Shown here piece by piece: positions 41,207-49,148 of a DNA stretch of 64,000 nt. The notes under the pieces are model-generated. The model did not search any database, was not told where the DNA came from, and saw only the letters and a program-made list of their open reading frames with translations. Origin of the DNA: Floridanema aerugineum. Lineage in GTDB: Bacteria > Cyanobacteriota > Cyanobacteriia > Cyanobacteriales > Aerosakkonemataceae. The stretch's first letter is position 1; every line of letters begins with the position of its first letter. The stretch is from positions 1-64,000 of the forward strand of contig NZ_JBHFNQ010000121.1 of assembly GCF_041929345.1 (NCBI RefSeq), written 5' to 3'. The translations under genes were made by a program, and so were the position numbers.

Positions 41207-41724
41207 CTTGAGCAGAACCTCTTGAATCTCATTAAGGTTATTTTTACCTCAGTTCTGTGGCAAGTGACGATATCTTAATAGTTTCTTGGGAGATAGTATT
41301 TGTTCTAGAGCCAGACTGAGCAATTTTTTCAGTGAAAGTACTGAGAACAGACTTTCCTCTAAAGCAGCAAAACGAATTTTCCTGGGAGAATAAAACTTTT
41401 ATGAAGATTTGATTTAGCTGAAAAGTTTACTCTATTCATTCAGTCTAGAATCTTACATAATAGAACTAGTTAAACAATTGCATATCTGAAAAGATAGATT
41501 TTACCTGGTGTGGTTACAGTTTTTAAACTTTTCCCTGGACTGCTGGCAAAAATAACGGTAAAGGGTGAGGGGCTGATCTGAAACTTTGCTTAGCTTGAAA
41601 AAGTTGCAAAGTTTTACATTTTCTCAACATCTACTATTGACTTTGGCAAGAGTTGAAATGTTTGCGCTGTACTCATACAGCGCTGTGATTGTCATTTTAA
41701 AGTTCAGAATATAAAGGATTGAAG
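41207..41724. other. Intergenic region with operator-like palindrome
   Basis: Nothing codes here. The palindrome GCGCTGTA-CTCA-TACAGCGC (41664-41683) lies about 42 bases before the COP23 start and could be a regulator-binding site or leader hairpin. The rest is AT-rich and probably holds the promoters of glgP (minus) and the COP23 operon (plus). Confidence 0.55.
41664..41683 (+). promoter_or_regulatory. Operator-like palindrome before the COP23 operon
   Basis: Eight-base arms with a four-base spacer form a perfect inverted repeat (GCGCTGTA and TACAGCGC). The site lies 42-61 bases upstream of the start codon, within a likely leader or promoter. Its regulator is unknown. Confidence 0.35.
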
Positions 41725-42552
41725 ATGAAAATTAAGTATTCTATTCCAGTTTTGCTGGCTACCATTGCTTTATCAAGTGCTGCTATATTTCCATCTCCAG
41801 CACGAGCTCAGTTTGAAAGTGGTGGAAGCGACAATTCACCCGCACCAAGTCGTCCGGCAACAACTCGTCCGGCAACGACTCGCCCTGCCACAAATCGCTC
41901 TACCACAAGTCGTCCGGCATCGAATGCCGCGACAGTCTTCCGCTGCATTCGTCAAGGAAATGAATGGGTGACGATCGCCCAAAAAGGCACCAGAAGAACA
42001 GGCCCAATGATTACTTGGAGAACCGCAGTAGGAGAATTTTCACAGCAAGAACGTTGCCAACAAGTTTCCACTCGACTAACCAGAGCCGTAGCCCAGAATG
42101 GTGGTGATTTGTCTCGCTTACTCCTGACTAGCGGGCGTGTAAATGGTCAAACGGTAATTTGTTTTGTCAACAGTGCCGAACGTTGTAATTCTGGTAACGT
42201 ACTATTTACCCTAGTCAATCCCAGGAATGCGGCAAGTGCAGGAGATGTTTTAGCCAAGTTGGTGCGTTTTGGTAGCGGTCGTACAGGAAGTCCGGGTGTT
42301 TTTGAAAGCGGCGGTGGAGACAACCAAGGCGGAAATTTTGAAAGCGGCGGCGAAGGAGAAACTCAAGTCAGCTTGCAAGAAGCAGTAGATAATGCTTTTG
42401 CTGCTGGTAGTTTTGAGTCTGGCGGTGGTGATGAAGAGAACACCTCAGAACCAACGAATTTTGAGTCTGGCGCTAGCGAAGAAAACAGCCCTGTGGAGAA
42501 TCCAAGTAATGACTCCGAATCTCAAACCGAAGATTCTTCCGGCCCATTGTGA
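41725..42552 (+). CDS. Secreted COP23-domain protein with FESGG repeats
   Basis: The 275-residue protein has a signal peptide (KIKYSIPVLLATIALSS, cleavage after ARA at 26-28). The mature N-terminus, QFESGGSD, is followed by a threonine/proline-rich RPATTRPATTRPATN linker. The COP23 domain (about 70-180) contains FRCIRQGNEWVTIAQKGTRR and four cysteines (74, 111, 146, 154). Its C-terminal tail carries more FESGG/FESGA motifs at 193, 205, 230 and 246. COP23 proteins were first known as circadian-oscillating proteins, but their function is not established. AAAGGA precedes ATG 41725, which opens a three-gene cluster with two trypsin-like proteases. Confidence 0.9.
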   Translation: MKIKYSIPVLLATIALSSAAIFPSPARAQFESGGSDNSPAPSRPATTRPATTRPATNRSTTSRPASNAATVFRCIRQGNEWVTIAQKGTRRTGPMITWRTAVGEFSQQERCQQVSTRLTRAVAQNGGDLSRLLLTSGRVNGQTVICFVNSAERCNSGNVLFTLVNPRNAASAGDVLAKLVRFGSGRTGSPGVFESGGGDNQGGNFESGGEGETQVSLQEAVDNAFAAGSFESGGGDEENTSEPTNFESGASEENSPVENPSNDSESQTEDSSGPL

Positions 42553-42603
42553 TCCGATAGATAATTAGGGAAAAATTACTGAAATCGTGAAGAGTGGAAA
42601 ATA

Positions 42604-43446
42604 ATGTTGGGTTTACGAGCAATTCTCGTGAGTTGTTTATCGCTATTGGCGGCTCCCTTGTTGAGTGGACTATTACCACCATCGAAGCTGCAATCTATGC
42701 CGAACTCTGAGAGTCAACCAATTTATAGTTCGAGTATCGTAACTCAAAATCTTTCCACTCCTCCACAGGTGAAGCTGTCAGTGCCAGCTATTGCTCAACA
42801 GGTGAGTGTGAGAATTGTTAGCGATCGCGGTATGGGATCGGGGGTGATTGTCGATCGCACAGGACAAACCTATACTGTTGTGACTAACGATCATGTCTTG
42901 GCTGACAACAAGGATCATCCCTACAGTATTTTGACTGCCGATGGGCAAACACACTCTGGACGCTGGCTGCCTTCTGCAAATTTCCCCAATCTAGATTTAG
43001 CTTTGGTGCAGTTTCAGAGCCAGCGGGTTTATCAAGTGGCAGTAATAGCAGACTGGAAAACTCTAGCAGTTGGCGACCCAGTTTATGCGGCAGGTTTTCC
43101 CAATTGGCACTGGATTAACTCGGATGCGATCGAGGAAACTCGTCATTGGGGAACAAAAGCTTTTCGATTGACGAGTGGTAAGGTGGGAATGCTACCGGAC
43201 AAATCTCTACAAGAGGGTTATCAACTCGGCTATACCAACGACATTGAGGAGGGGATGAGCGGTGGCCCAGTGTTAGATCGGTACGGTCGGCTGATGGGGA
43301 TTAACGGACGAGCAAAATACCCTTTCAAAGGTATTAATGTTTTTATATTTGCCGATGGTAGCCTCCCATCTGAAGAACTTTTCCGGGAGATGGAAAGCCT
43401 GAGTTGGGCAATCCCGGTGACTCGGTTTCAACAAGCGATCAGGTAA
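42604..43446 (+). CDS. Secreted trypsin-like serine protease
   Basis: This is an exported protease of the S1 fold, 280 residues, with a signal peptide (LRAILVSCLSLLAAPLLSGLLPPS). The catalytic triad can be placed at His97 (VVTNDHVLA), Asp131 (NLDLALVQ) and Ser219 (EGMSGGPVLDR), all present. There is no PDZ domain, so it differs from DegP/HhoA-type enzymes. It lies 51 bases after the COP23 gene and 45 before the next protease and is most likely co-transcribed with both. The substrate is unknown; the FESGG-bearing neighbour is a candidate. Confidence 0.9.
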   Translation: MLGLRAILVSCLSLLAAPLLSGLLPPSKLQSMPNSESQPIYSSSIVTQNLSTPPQVKLSVPAIAQQVSVRIVSDRGMGSGVIVDRTGQTYTVVTNDHVLADNKDHPYSILTADGQTHSGRWLPSANFPNLDLALVQFQSQRVYQVAVIADWKTLAVGDPVYAAGFPNWHWINSDAIEETRHWGTKAFRLTSGKVGMLPDKSLQEGYQLGYTNDIEEGMSGGPVLDRYGRLMGINGRAKYPFKGINVFIFADGSLPSEELFREMESLSWAIPVTRFQQAIR

Positions 43447-43491
43447 ATAATTCTCGATCTTATATCTTTAAATTCCACTCAGGAGTTATTT

Positions 43492-45180
43492 ATGAGTCTA
43501 GGTTTTTCTCGTATGGATTCAATTCCTGGCTTGCTAGCAGGAACAGCAACTGTTGCCGCACTGGTAATTTACCAATCCGCAGCCCTGGCTGCTAAAACTC
43601 CTCAAGATATTGCCCAGTTTGCGAAATTAGTTACAGTCCAGGTTAATCAGTCGAGTGACGGCAGAGGTAGTGGTTCTGGCGTGATCATTAGCAAACAGGG
43701 TAACACTTACACGGTGCTGACCTGCAATCATGTCAAGAATCAAGTAGGTTCTTCGCCCACCGTTCGCACCTACGATGGTCAAAGCTATTCAGCGGCAAAT
43801 TTTCAAGCTCTGGGAAACTTAAACAACCAGAATGAACCTGACTTAGCTGTATTTACTTTTACTAGCACAGCAGATTATTCCGTAGCCACTTTGGGAAATT
43901 CTGACCAAACAACCGAAGGAGCCGACGTTTTTGTATTTGGCTATCCAGTGCAAGGCATCTACGAAAATCAGAGATTGGGTGCCGAGCGAGATTTTGAGTT
44001 CACCAGAGGTGCTGTATCGAGTGTTCGCAGAAATGCTCAATGGGGCTATGCCCTGCGCTATAGTGCTGTGACGCTGGGTGGGATGAGTGGTGGGCCCGTA
44101 TTTGATGTGGATGGTCGAGTGGTTGGCATTCACGGATTGGGCGATCTGTCCAGGGTGCAAGAGATGGTACCAACAGAGAGTGGCGGACGCAGCCCCAGGG
44201 CGACAGATAATGTGGTGAAAACTGGCTTTAATTCGGCAATTCCGATCAATACCTTTCGCCAGTGGCTAGAGCACAATGGCGGGAGTAGCGATGGTGTGGT
44301 AGTTGACAATGCCCCCAGTACTGATAATCCACAACAACGGTTAAGTAATCCCCAAACTGCTAACGATTACACTGCTAGGGGTGTTACGCGCTCTGAGCAA
44401 GGAAATAGGCAGGGTGCGATTGAGGACTTTAATAGAGCGGTGAGTTTGGGTTCCAATGATGCCTTGACCTACTTCAATCGCGGTGTTGCTCGTTATAATC
44501 AAGGGGATTATCAGGGAGCGAATGAAGATTTTAGTCAAGCGATCGCTCTGGCTCCTAACTATGCTTCGGCTTATTTTAACCGAGGTCTGGCTCGGCAAAT
44601 TTTGAAAGATAGTCAGGGAATGCTTCAAGATTACGAGCAATATATACGTCTCGATCCTAAAGATCCGGCTGCCTATAATAACCGAGCTTCGGCTAAGGCG
44701 GCTTTGGGCGATCGAGAAGGAGCGATCGCAGATTTAACGGAAGCTCTACGTTTGGCTCCTAATTTAATCACAGCTTACAATAACCGCGCCATTATTCGTC
44801 GTCGTCTGGGCGATCGTCCTGGTGCTATTCAAGATTTAAGCGAAATTATCCGCATCGATCCCCAAGAAGCTTCTGCTTACTATAACCGGGGTGTGGTCAG
44901 AAGTGAAGTGGACGATCGATCCGGTGCTCTCCAAGATTTACAAACAGCCGCTACCCTATTTCAACAACAAGGCGACAACAACAATTATCAAAGGGTACAG
45001 CAAAAAATCCAAACCATTCAAGCTATGCCCGATCCTGTACAAACTCAAGAAGCTGACCCTAGTGTTGATTCTGGTCAACCTCCCTTTGAGAGCGGTGGAA
45101 CTGAACAACCTGAAACTTCGGATGAGTCCCAACAAACTACCCCGGATGATTCTGAAACTCAAGAACCTCAGCCTTTGTAA
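43492..45180 (+). CDS. Secreted trypsin-like protease fused to TPR repeats, C-terminal FESGG motif
   Basis: The 562-residue protein has a membrane-type signal (GLLAGTATVAALVIYQSAALAA) and a trypsin-like domain: His80 (TCNHVK), Asp117 (EPDLAVF) and Ser199 (GGMSGGPVFD) form the triad. Five or six TPR units follow (about 285-500), including YFNRGVARYNQGDYQGANED and YNNRASAKAALGDREGAIAD. Near the C-terminus the motif FESGG recurs (532-536), as in the upstream COP23 protein, within an acidic Glu/Gln/Ser/Thr-rich tail. The TPRs may hold a substrate or scaffold. It is the last gene of the operon. Confidence 0.92.
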   Translation: MSLGFSRMDSIPGLLAGTATVAALVIYQSAALAAKTPQDIAQFAKLVTVQVNQSSDGRGSGSGVIISKQGNTYTVLTCNHVKNQVGSSPTVRTYDGQSYSAANFQALGNLNNQNEPDLAVFTFTSTADYSVATLGNSDQTTEGADVFVFGYPVQGIYENQRLGAERDFEFTRGAVSSVRRNAQWGYALRYSAVTLGGMSGGPVFDVDGRVVGIHGLGDLSRVQEMVPTESGGRSPRATDNVVKTGFNSAIPINTFRQWLEHNGGSSDGVVVDNAPSTDNPQQRLSNPQTANDYTARGVTRSEQGNRQGAIEDFNRAVSLGSNDALTYFNRGVARYNQGDYQGANEDFSQAIALAPNYASAYFNRGLARQILKDSQGMLQDYEQYIRLDPKDPAAYNNRASAKAALGDREGAIADLTEALRLAPNLITAYNNRAIIRRRLGDRPGAIQDLSEIIRIDPQEASAYYNRGVVRSEVDDRSGALQDLQTAATLFQQQGDNNNYQRVQQKIQTIQAMPDPVQTQEADPSVDSGQPPFESGGTEQPETSDESQQTTPDDSETQEPQPL

Positions 45181-45206
45181 CCATTGCTGTTGACACTCTC
45201 ACCGTC

Positions 45207-45268
45207 GTAGGGGTAATTCATTGGTAGGGGTAATTCATGAATTACCCCTACCAATGAATTACCCCTAC
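45207..45268. repeat. 62-bp perfect palindrome, GGGGTAATTCA type
   Basis: The 31-base halves are exact complements and contain two nested GTAGGGGTAATTCA blocks. It belongs to the palindromic family at 19753-19794 and 57493-57546. It lies between the protease operon and ssrA, both of which end toward it, and could act as a two-way stem-loop. Confidence 0.85.
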
Positions 45269-45283
45269 TTGCAACATTAAGAT

Positions 45284-45315
45284 AAAAACTTTAGACCACC
45301 CTAAAAAGGGTGGTC
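45284..45315 (-). terminator. ssrA: Terminator of ssrA
   Basis: On the minus strand a GACCACCCT/AGGGTGGTC hairpin (arms 45294-45302 and 45307-45315, 4-base loop) is followed by TAAAGTTTTTATC. It starts about 34 bases after the tmRNA 3' end. Confidence 0.65.
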
Positions 45316-45348
45316 ATATAGCTTCGGTATAGCGCTTTCGGTATAAAA

Positions 45349-45738
45349 TGGAGCTGAGCCGAATTGAACGGCTGTCCAAACCGGGTATTTGCCTCCCGCT
45401 CCTTCACAGGTTTAGCCTATCTGATCCTCAAGGCGGGAATCGTCCATTATCCCGGACGATAGGATTCTCTGGTGAGTTCTTTGCTAGCAAGCCTACCAGA
45501 GACAACTTACTAGCGCATCCGTTGGGGTTGTTTCTGTATTCCTTAACGGAGTCGGTTTACAGATGCTCGTAACCTGTTTTAGAGATTATTAAGCAACAGC
45601 AACTGTTGCGCGAGCAAAAGGAACGATGTTGTTTTTCGCCTTTACTTTTTTTTGAGCCCGGTATTAGCGAGAGAAGACTCACTCTCGACCTGTATCACGA
45701 GACAGCGTTCGCCGACCTGTCGAAACCATTACAGCCCC
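45349..45738 (-). ncRNA. ssrA: Transfer-messenger RNA (one-piece tmRNA)
   Basis: tmRNA rescues stalled ribosomes and tags the unfinished protein for proteolysis. On the minus strand the 5' end reads GGGGCTGTAATGGTTTCGAC, the family signature. The 3' end GGACAGCCGTTCAATTC then GGCTCAGCTCCA pairs with it (GGGGCU with AGCUCC) and forms the tRNA-like T-arm; the CCA is not encoded. The tag reading frame (45639 down to 45589) starts at GCG and gives AKNNIVPFARATVAVA, then two stops. This is similar to cyanobacterial tags (ANNIV...). It is the one-piece form, about 390 nt. Confidence 0.95.
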
Positions 45739-45754
45739 CTGTCTCACACTTCTT

Positions 45755-45786
45755 ATTATAGTGCTTTCTTCAGTGCTGTGTGTAAA
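45755..45786 (-). promoter_or_regulatory. ssrA: Promoter of ssrA
   Basis: On the minus strand TATAAT (complement of 45755-45760) lies 17 bases before the tmRNA 5' end and TTTACA (complement of 45781-45786) 20 bases farther upstream. The -10 box is perfect. The -35 spacing is slightly long. Confidence 0.55.
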
Positions 45787-45913
45787 AAATATGTGAAGTT
45801 TTTCCCATGATCTAGTAAAGTTAGGTAGCTGGTTTTGTCATCTGGGTATTAACCGAATCTGATTTTTGGGCGATCGCACCTTGTCCGTATTACTACCTAC
45901 AAACAGATATCTG

Positions 45914-46126
45914 TCAGCGCATTTGCCGGGAAATCATTTTTTCCAACTCAGCTTGAGTTTGATGCAAAAGTTGTTCTCGGCTGTCGGCGGCTTCAGTTAA
46001 AGTTGGCACTAAGTTACGCGCTTGTAAAGCCATGTGAAGTTGGAGATGAGCTACGTACTCGCTAAAGTCTTCACGAACTGTATTGTGGCGGGCTGGAAGT
46101 GATTGCAAGTTCAAAGTGTTCTCCAT
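45914..46126 (-). CDS. Small conserved hypothetical protein
   Basis: The 70-residue protein is helical (TVREDFSEYVAHLQLHMALQ, then SREQLLHQTQAELEKMISRQM), with no cysteines, signal peptide or membrane segment, so it is probably a soluble cytoplasmic protein with a coiled-coil-like end. I do not recognise it. It starts at ATG 46126 (MENTLNLQSLPAR) and is divergent from the Eis-like gene. The 5' end of tmRNA faces its 3' end. Confidence 0.62.
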   Translation of the reverse strand: MENTLNLQSLPARHNTVREDFSEYVAHLQLHMALQARNLVPTLTEAADSREQLLHQTQAELEKMISRQMR

Positions 46127-46301
46127 GCTTTAATCTCAACTCTCTTGGTTCGGAAAGTCAACATGAACGAAGGTATCACGACAGTTTTACCTTCTGTAAC
46201 TTCTGTAATGAACTTTAACGTTTTTATTGTTCAATTGTTGAGAAGCATAAAATTTGCCTATTGATTGTTTCAATTTCTTTGCATTTTACTGGACGAAATT
46301 T

Positions 46302-47498
46302 ATGAAACCTCACTTAGAATTTGGTTTGCTCTCCCATGAAGAAGAGGCGAAGCAACTAGCAGCTATTCTTAATCAATGCTTTGCTTTTACCAACACGGAA
46401 AGATACTTCCATCGCTTGGGTTTAGAGAACTTCCGGGTAGTTCGGGAAGGGAGTCGAATAGTTGGTGGTTTGGGTATATACCAGATGGGACAATGGTTTG
46501 GGGGTAAAAGTGTAGCGATGGCGGGACTAGCAGGGGTGGGAGTACCACCAGAACAGCGGGGAACGGGGGTTGCTTTTGAGTTGCTATCCCAGACGCTTCA
46601 GGAACTCCACAAAAGGGAAGTACCTATTTCAGCACTTTATCCGGCAACTCAAAGATTGTATCGAAAAGTCGGTTATGAACAGGGGGGAAATGCTTGTATT
46701 TATGAAATACAGACTAATAGTATAGGGTTAAGCGATCGCACTCTTCCTATTCAACCAGCAACTCCAATTAATCCTGAAATTTTTTCTGACATTTATTGTC
46801 AATCAGCCATTAAAATAAATGGCTATCTGGATCGCCACCAATCAATTTGGTCAGGAATTATCCAGCCGAGAGAATTTTGGGAAGGAATTATCCCGCTGCG
46901 AGAACAGGAAGTAATTTATGCTTACTTGGTGGGTGCCCAAAGCCAACCAGAAGGCTATATTATTTTCTATCAAAATAGTCAAGAATCCAAATTCGGAATT
47001 CTAGATTGGGTAGCTTTGACAACAGCGGCAGCAAAACGTTTGTGGACATTTGTCGCAGATCATCGTTCTCAAATTCAAACAGCCACCTGGCGCGGTTCAG
47101 TTGTTCACCCACTACTATTATTTTTACCAGAACAAACAGCCAAGGTAAAAAATTCAAGTATCTGGATGCTGCGGATAATTGATGTAGTGAAAGCACTTTC
47201 GGTACGTGGTTATGCAGCCGGGGTGGAAGCTGAGTTACACTTAGCAGTTCAAGATGATTTATTGACTGGTAATAATGGCAACTTTATTCTCAGGGTGTCT
47301 GGTGGAAGTGGCGAAGTAACGAGAGGAGGTAGAGGTGACTTACGGTTAAATATCCGTGGACTCTCACCGCTTTACACGGGACTTTATACAGCCCACCAAT
47401 TACAATTTAGTGGTTTTTTAGAAGCTACTGAAAAAGCTCTTGCTAGTGCCACACAAATTTTTGCTAGTTCTGTACCTTGGATGGCAGATTTATTTTAA
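46302..47498 (+). CDS. Eis-like GNAT acetyltransferase with SCP2-like C-terminal domain
   Basis: The 398-residue protein has an N-terminal GNAT domain with the acetyl-CoA loop in VGVPPEQRGTGVAFELL (Gln/Arg-x2-Gly-x-Gly), preceded by GGLGIYQMGQWFGG. A middle GNAT-like segment follows, and the C-terminal half (about 290-398, AEVEAELHLAVQDDLLTGN then RGLSPLYTGLYTAHQL) resembles the sterol-carrier-like domain of the Eis family. Such enzymes acetylate amines, including aminoglycosides in mycobacteria; the physiological substrate here is unknown. I start at ATG 46302 (MKPHLEFGLLS), since the preceding 16 residues do not fit. Confidence 0.87.
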   Translation: MKPHLEFGLLSHEEEAKQLAAILNQCFAFTNTERYFHRLGLENFRVVREGSRIVGGLGIYQMGQWFGGKSVAMAGLAGVGVPPEQRGTGVAFELLSQTLQELHKREVPISALYPATQRLYRKVGYEQGGNACIYEIQTNSIGLSDRTLPIQPATPINPEIFSDIYCQSAIKINGYLDRHQSIWSGIIQPREFWEGIIPLREQEVIYAYLVGAQSQPEGYIIFYQNSQESKFGILDWVALTTAAAKRLWTFVADHRSQIQTATWRGSVVHPLLLFLPEQTAKVKNSSIWMLRIIDVVKALSVRGYAAGVEAELHLAVQDDLLTGNNGNFILRVSGGSGEVTRGGRGDLRLNIRGLSPLYTGLYTAHQLQFSGFLEATEKALASATQIFASSVPWMADLF

Positions 47499-47519
47499 TT
47501 ATTTGGTTTTTTGTATTTA

Positions 47520-47622
47520 TATAGGAATCCGGTTTTATTTCTGAAGGCTTTTATTTTAAAACCCTTGTTGGATACGAGTTAAAATCTCAGTATGTTGGGA
47601 AATTTCAAACAGGATTCCTATA
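47520..47622. repeat. 103-bp element with TATAGGAATCC-type ends
   Basis: Ends TATAGGAATCC (47520-47530) and its exact complement (47612-47622) lie around an AT-rich interior. TA at both ends is the target duplication expected of Tc1/IS630-type MITEs. No transposase is coded. Confidence 0.65.
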
Positions 47623-47716
47623 GTAACCACCAAAATAATTATTGCTGTTCTTACCTTATAGCTTTTACCTTCTGCCTTCTGCCTTATGTAGTTCGCTGTC
47701 GCCTGTTTCTTGGGAA

Positions 47717-48427
47717 ATGATTTTATTTGCTGGAGATCCTCACGGTGATTTTAAACCAATTATTCGGGGTGTAAAAGCTTACTCTCCACAAGCTGTGGTG
47801 TTGTTAGGTGATTGTGATTTAGAACGATCGCTTGATGAAGAACTTGCCGAAATCATAGATAAAACAGAAGTTTGGTTTATTCCCGGTAATCACGATGGCG
47901 ATCAAGATAGTTGGTATGATAACTTGTTTGGGTCTAAGTTGGGCGATCGTAATTTGCATGGCAGAGTAGTAGAAATAGATGGCAAAAGAATAGCTGGTTT
48001 AGGCGGCGTTTTTCGCGAAAAAATTTGGCGACCTCCAGCAAAACCCAGATTTCCCACTCGCCAAGATTTACTTCATACTTGCGGTAGAGGACAACGCTGG
48101 CGTGATAGTATACCCCGCAAACATCATGTAACTATTTTTTGGCAAGAATATGTCGCACTTTGGAAACAAAAAGCAGATATTTTAGTTACCCACGAAGCGC
48201 CATCTTCCCATCGTTTCGGATTTAAAGAATTGGATGATTTAGCTTTAGCACTTGGCGCAAATAAAATGTTTCATGGTCATCATCATGAACATTATAGTAG
48301 AACAATTTGTCGGGGTAGAATTGCAGTGCATGGAGTAGGTAAAGCTGGCATTTGTGATGAAAATGGCAATGTTTTAATTGTTGGAAAAGAAGATTACCAA
48401 CCCCGTCTAAAATGGTCAGCAACGTGA
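47717..48427 (+). CDS. Calcineurin-type metallophosphoesterase
   Basis: The 236-residue protein starts MILFAGDPHGDFKPI, with the metal-binding DPHGD near the start, then VVLLGDCD, IPGNHDGDQD, VTHEAPSS and HGHHHEHY. These are the five motifs of the calcineurin-like phosphoesterase fold that binds two metals. The substrate (nucleotide, phosphoprotein or polyphosphate) cannot be told. ATG 47717 is chosen over an in-frame upstream start at 47642 whose product does not resemble the family. The next gene, a nuclease, starts 28 bases downstream. Confidence 0.9.
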   Translation: MILFAGDPHGDFKPIIRGVKAYSPQAVVLLGDCDLERSLDEELAEIIDKTEVWFIPGNHDGDQDSWYDNLFGSKLGDRNLHGRVVEIDGKRIAGLGGVFREKIWRPPAKPRFPTRQDLLHTCGRGQRWRDSIPRKHHVTIFWQEYVALWKQKADILVTHEAPSSHRFGFKELDDLALALGANKMFHGHHHEHYSRTICRGRIAVHGVGKAGICDENGNVLIVGKEDYQPRLKWSAT

Positions 48428-48454
48428 GAAGTAAGTATAGGTAAATAAAGTGAA

Positions 48455-49090
48455 ATGGTGCAAACAATTCCGGCTAATGAAGTGACGCTTCGCGAACTCA
48501 AACAGGCATTTGGGTTACATCTGGCTCAAAATCAAAGCTTTTTCTGGGAGTGGTCTACTGATAATCCACCTTTGAGTGAGGTAGAACAGCATTTGTTAGA
48601 TCGGGTGAAAGCCAATTTTGTGGAATTGATGGAAGATCCACCAATGCTAGAAAACAGTGTCAAGATGGTAGTGCTGGCTCCGTTATTAGATTTAGCGGGT
48701 TTTTATCACAAACCGTTTCGGATTGAGACAGAAACTAGTGTCGATGTGGAGTTGGAGGATGAAGGCAAAGTGATTCGGGGGCGGATTGATGTGCTAGTGT
48801 TGAAAAATCGCTTGTGGCTGTTGGTGATTGAGTCGAAGCGAAGTGATTTTGCAGTGACAAGGGCAATTCCTCAAGCACTGGCTTATATGTTGAGCAACCC
48901 ACAGATGGCTCAACCCACGTTTGGCATGATTACGAATGGGAATGAGTTTTTGTTTTTGAAAGCGACTCGCCAACCCACTGCGGAATATGCAAATTCTAGG
49001 CTTTTTTCGTTGCTCAATCCAAGTAATGAACTTTATCTTGTGTTGCAAATTTTGAGGCGATTGGGAGAGGAGACGATCAAAAGTTCGTAG
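48455..49090 (+). CDS. Orphan HsdR-N-like restriction-type nuclease
   Basis: The 211-residue protein matches the N-terminal nuclease domain of type I restriction subunits and related orphan proteins. The PD-(D/E)xK core is visible at about residues 104-130: GRIDVLVLKNRLWLLVIESK, with Asp (RIDV), Glu and Lys (ESKR). There is no helicase domain and no modification partner, so it is not a complete restriction system. The start codon is an ATG 28 bases after the phosphoesterase gene. Its 3' end reaches into a palindromic repeat (49083-49145), which supplies the stop. Confidence 0.85.
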   Translation: MVQTIPANEVTLRELKQAFGLHLAQNQSFFWEWSTDNPPLSEVEQHLLDRVKANFVELMEDPPMLENSVKMVVLAPLLDLAGFYHKPFRIETETSVDVELEDEGKVIRGRIDVLVLKNRLWLLVIESKRSDFAVTRAIPQALAYMLSNPQMAQPTFGMITNGNEFLFLKATRQPTAEYANSRLFSLLNPSNELYLVLQILRRLGEETIKSS

Positions 49091-49145
49091 TAGCGACTTG
49101 GGTCGTACATTCCGCAAGAAAACGACTGAAGTCGTTACAACGAAC
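49083..49145. repeat. Palindromic repeat of the GTTTGTTGTA type, copy 3
   Basis: GTTCGTAGTAGCGACTTGGG (49083 on) and the complementary CGACTGAAGTCGTTACAACG enclose a short loop. The last codons and stop of the HsdR-N-like gene lie in the left arm. It also overlaps the intergenic space before mutS. Confidence 0.7.
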
Positions 49146-49148
49146 CGA

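Noticed and set aside
41207..41724. Small RNA gene before the COP23 operon
   Set aside because: Only one palindrome is visible, with no terminator T run, so an RNA gene is not supported.
45348..45572. Plus-strand reading frame of 74 residues
   Set aside because: It is entirely within the minus-strand tmRNA gene, whose sequence explains it.
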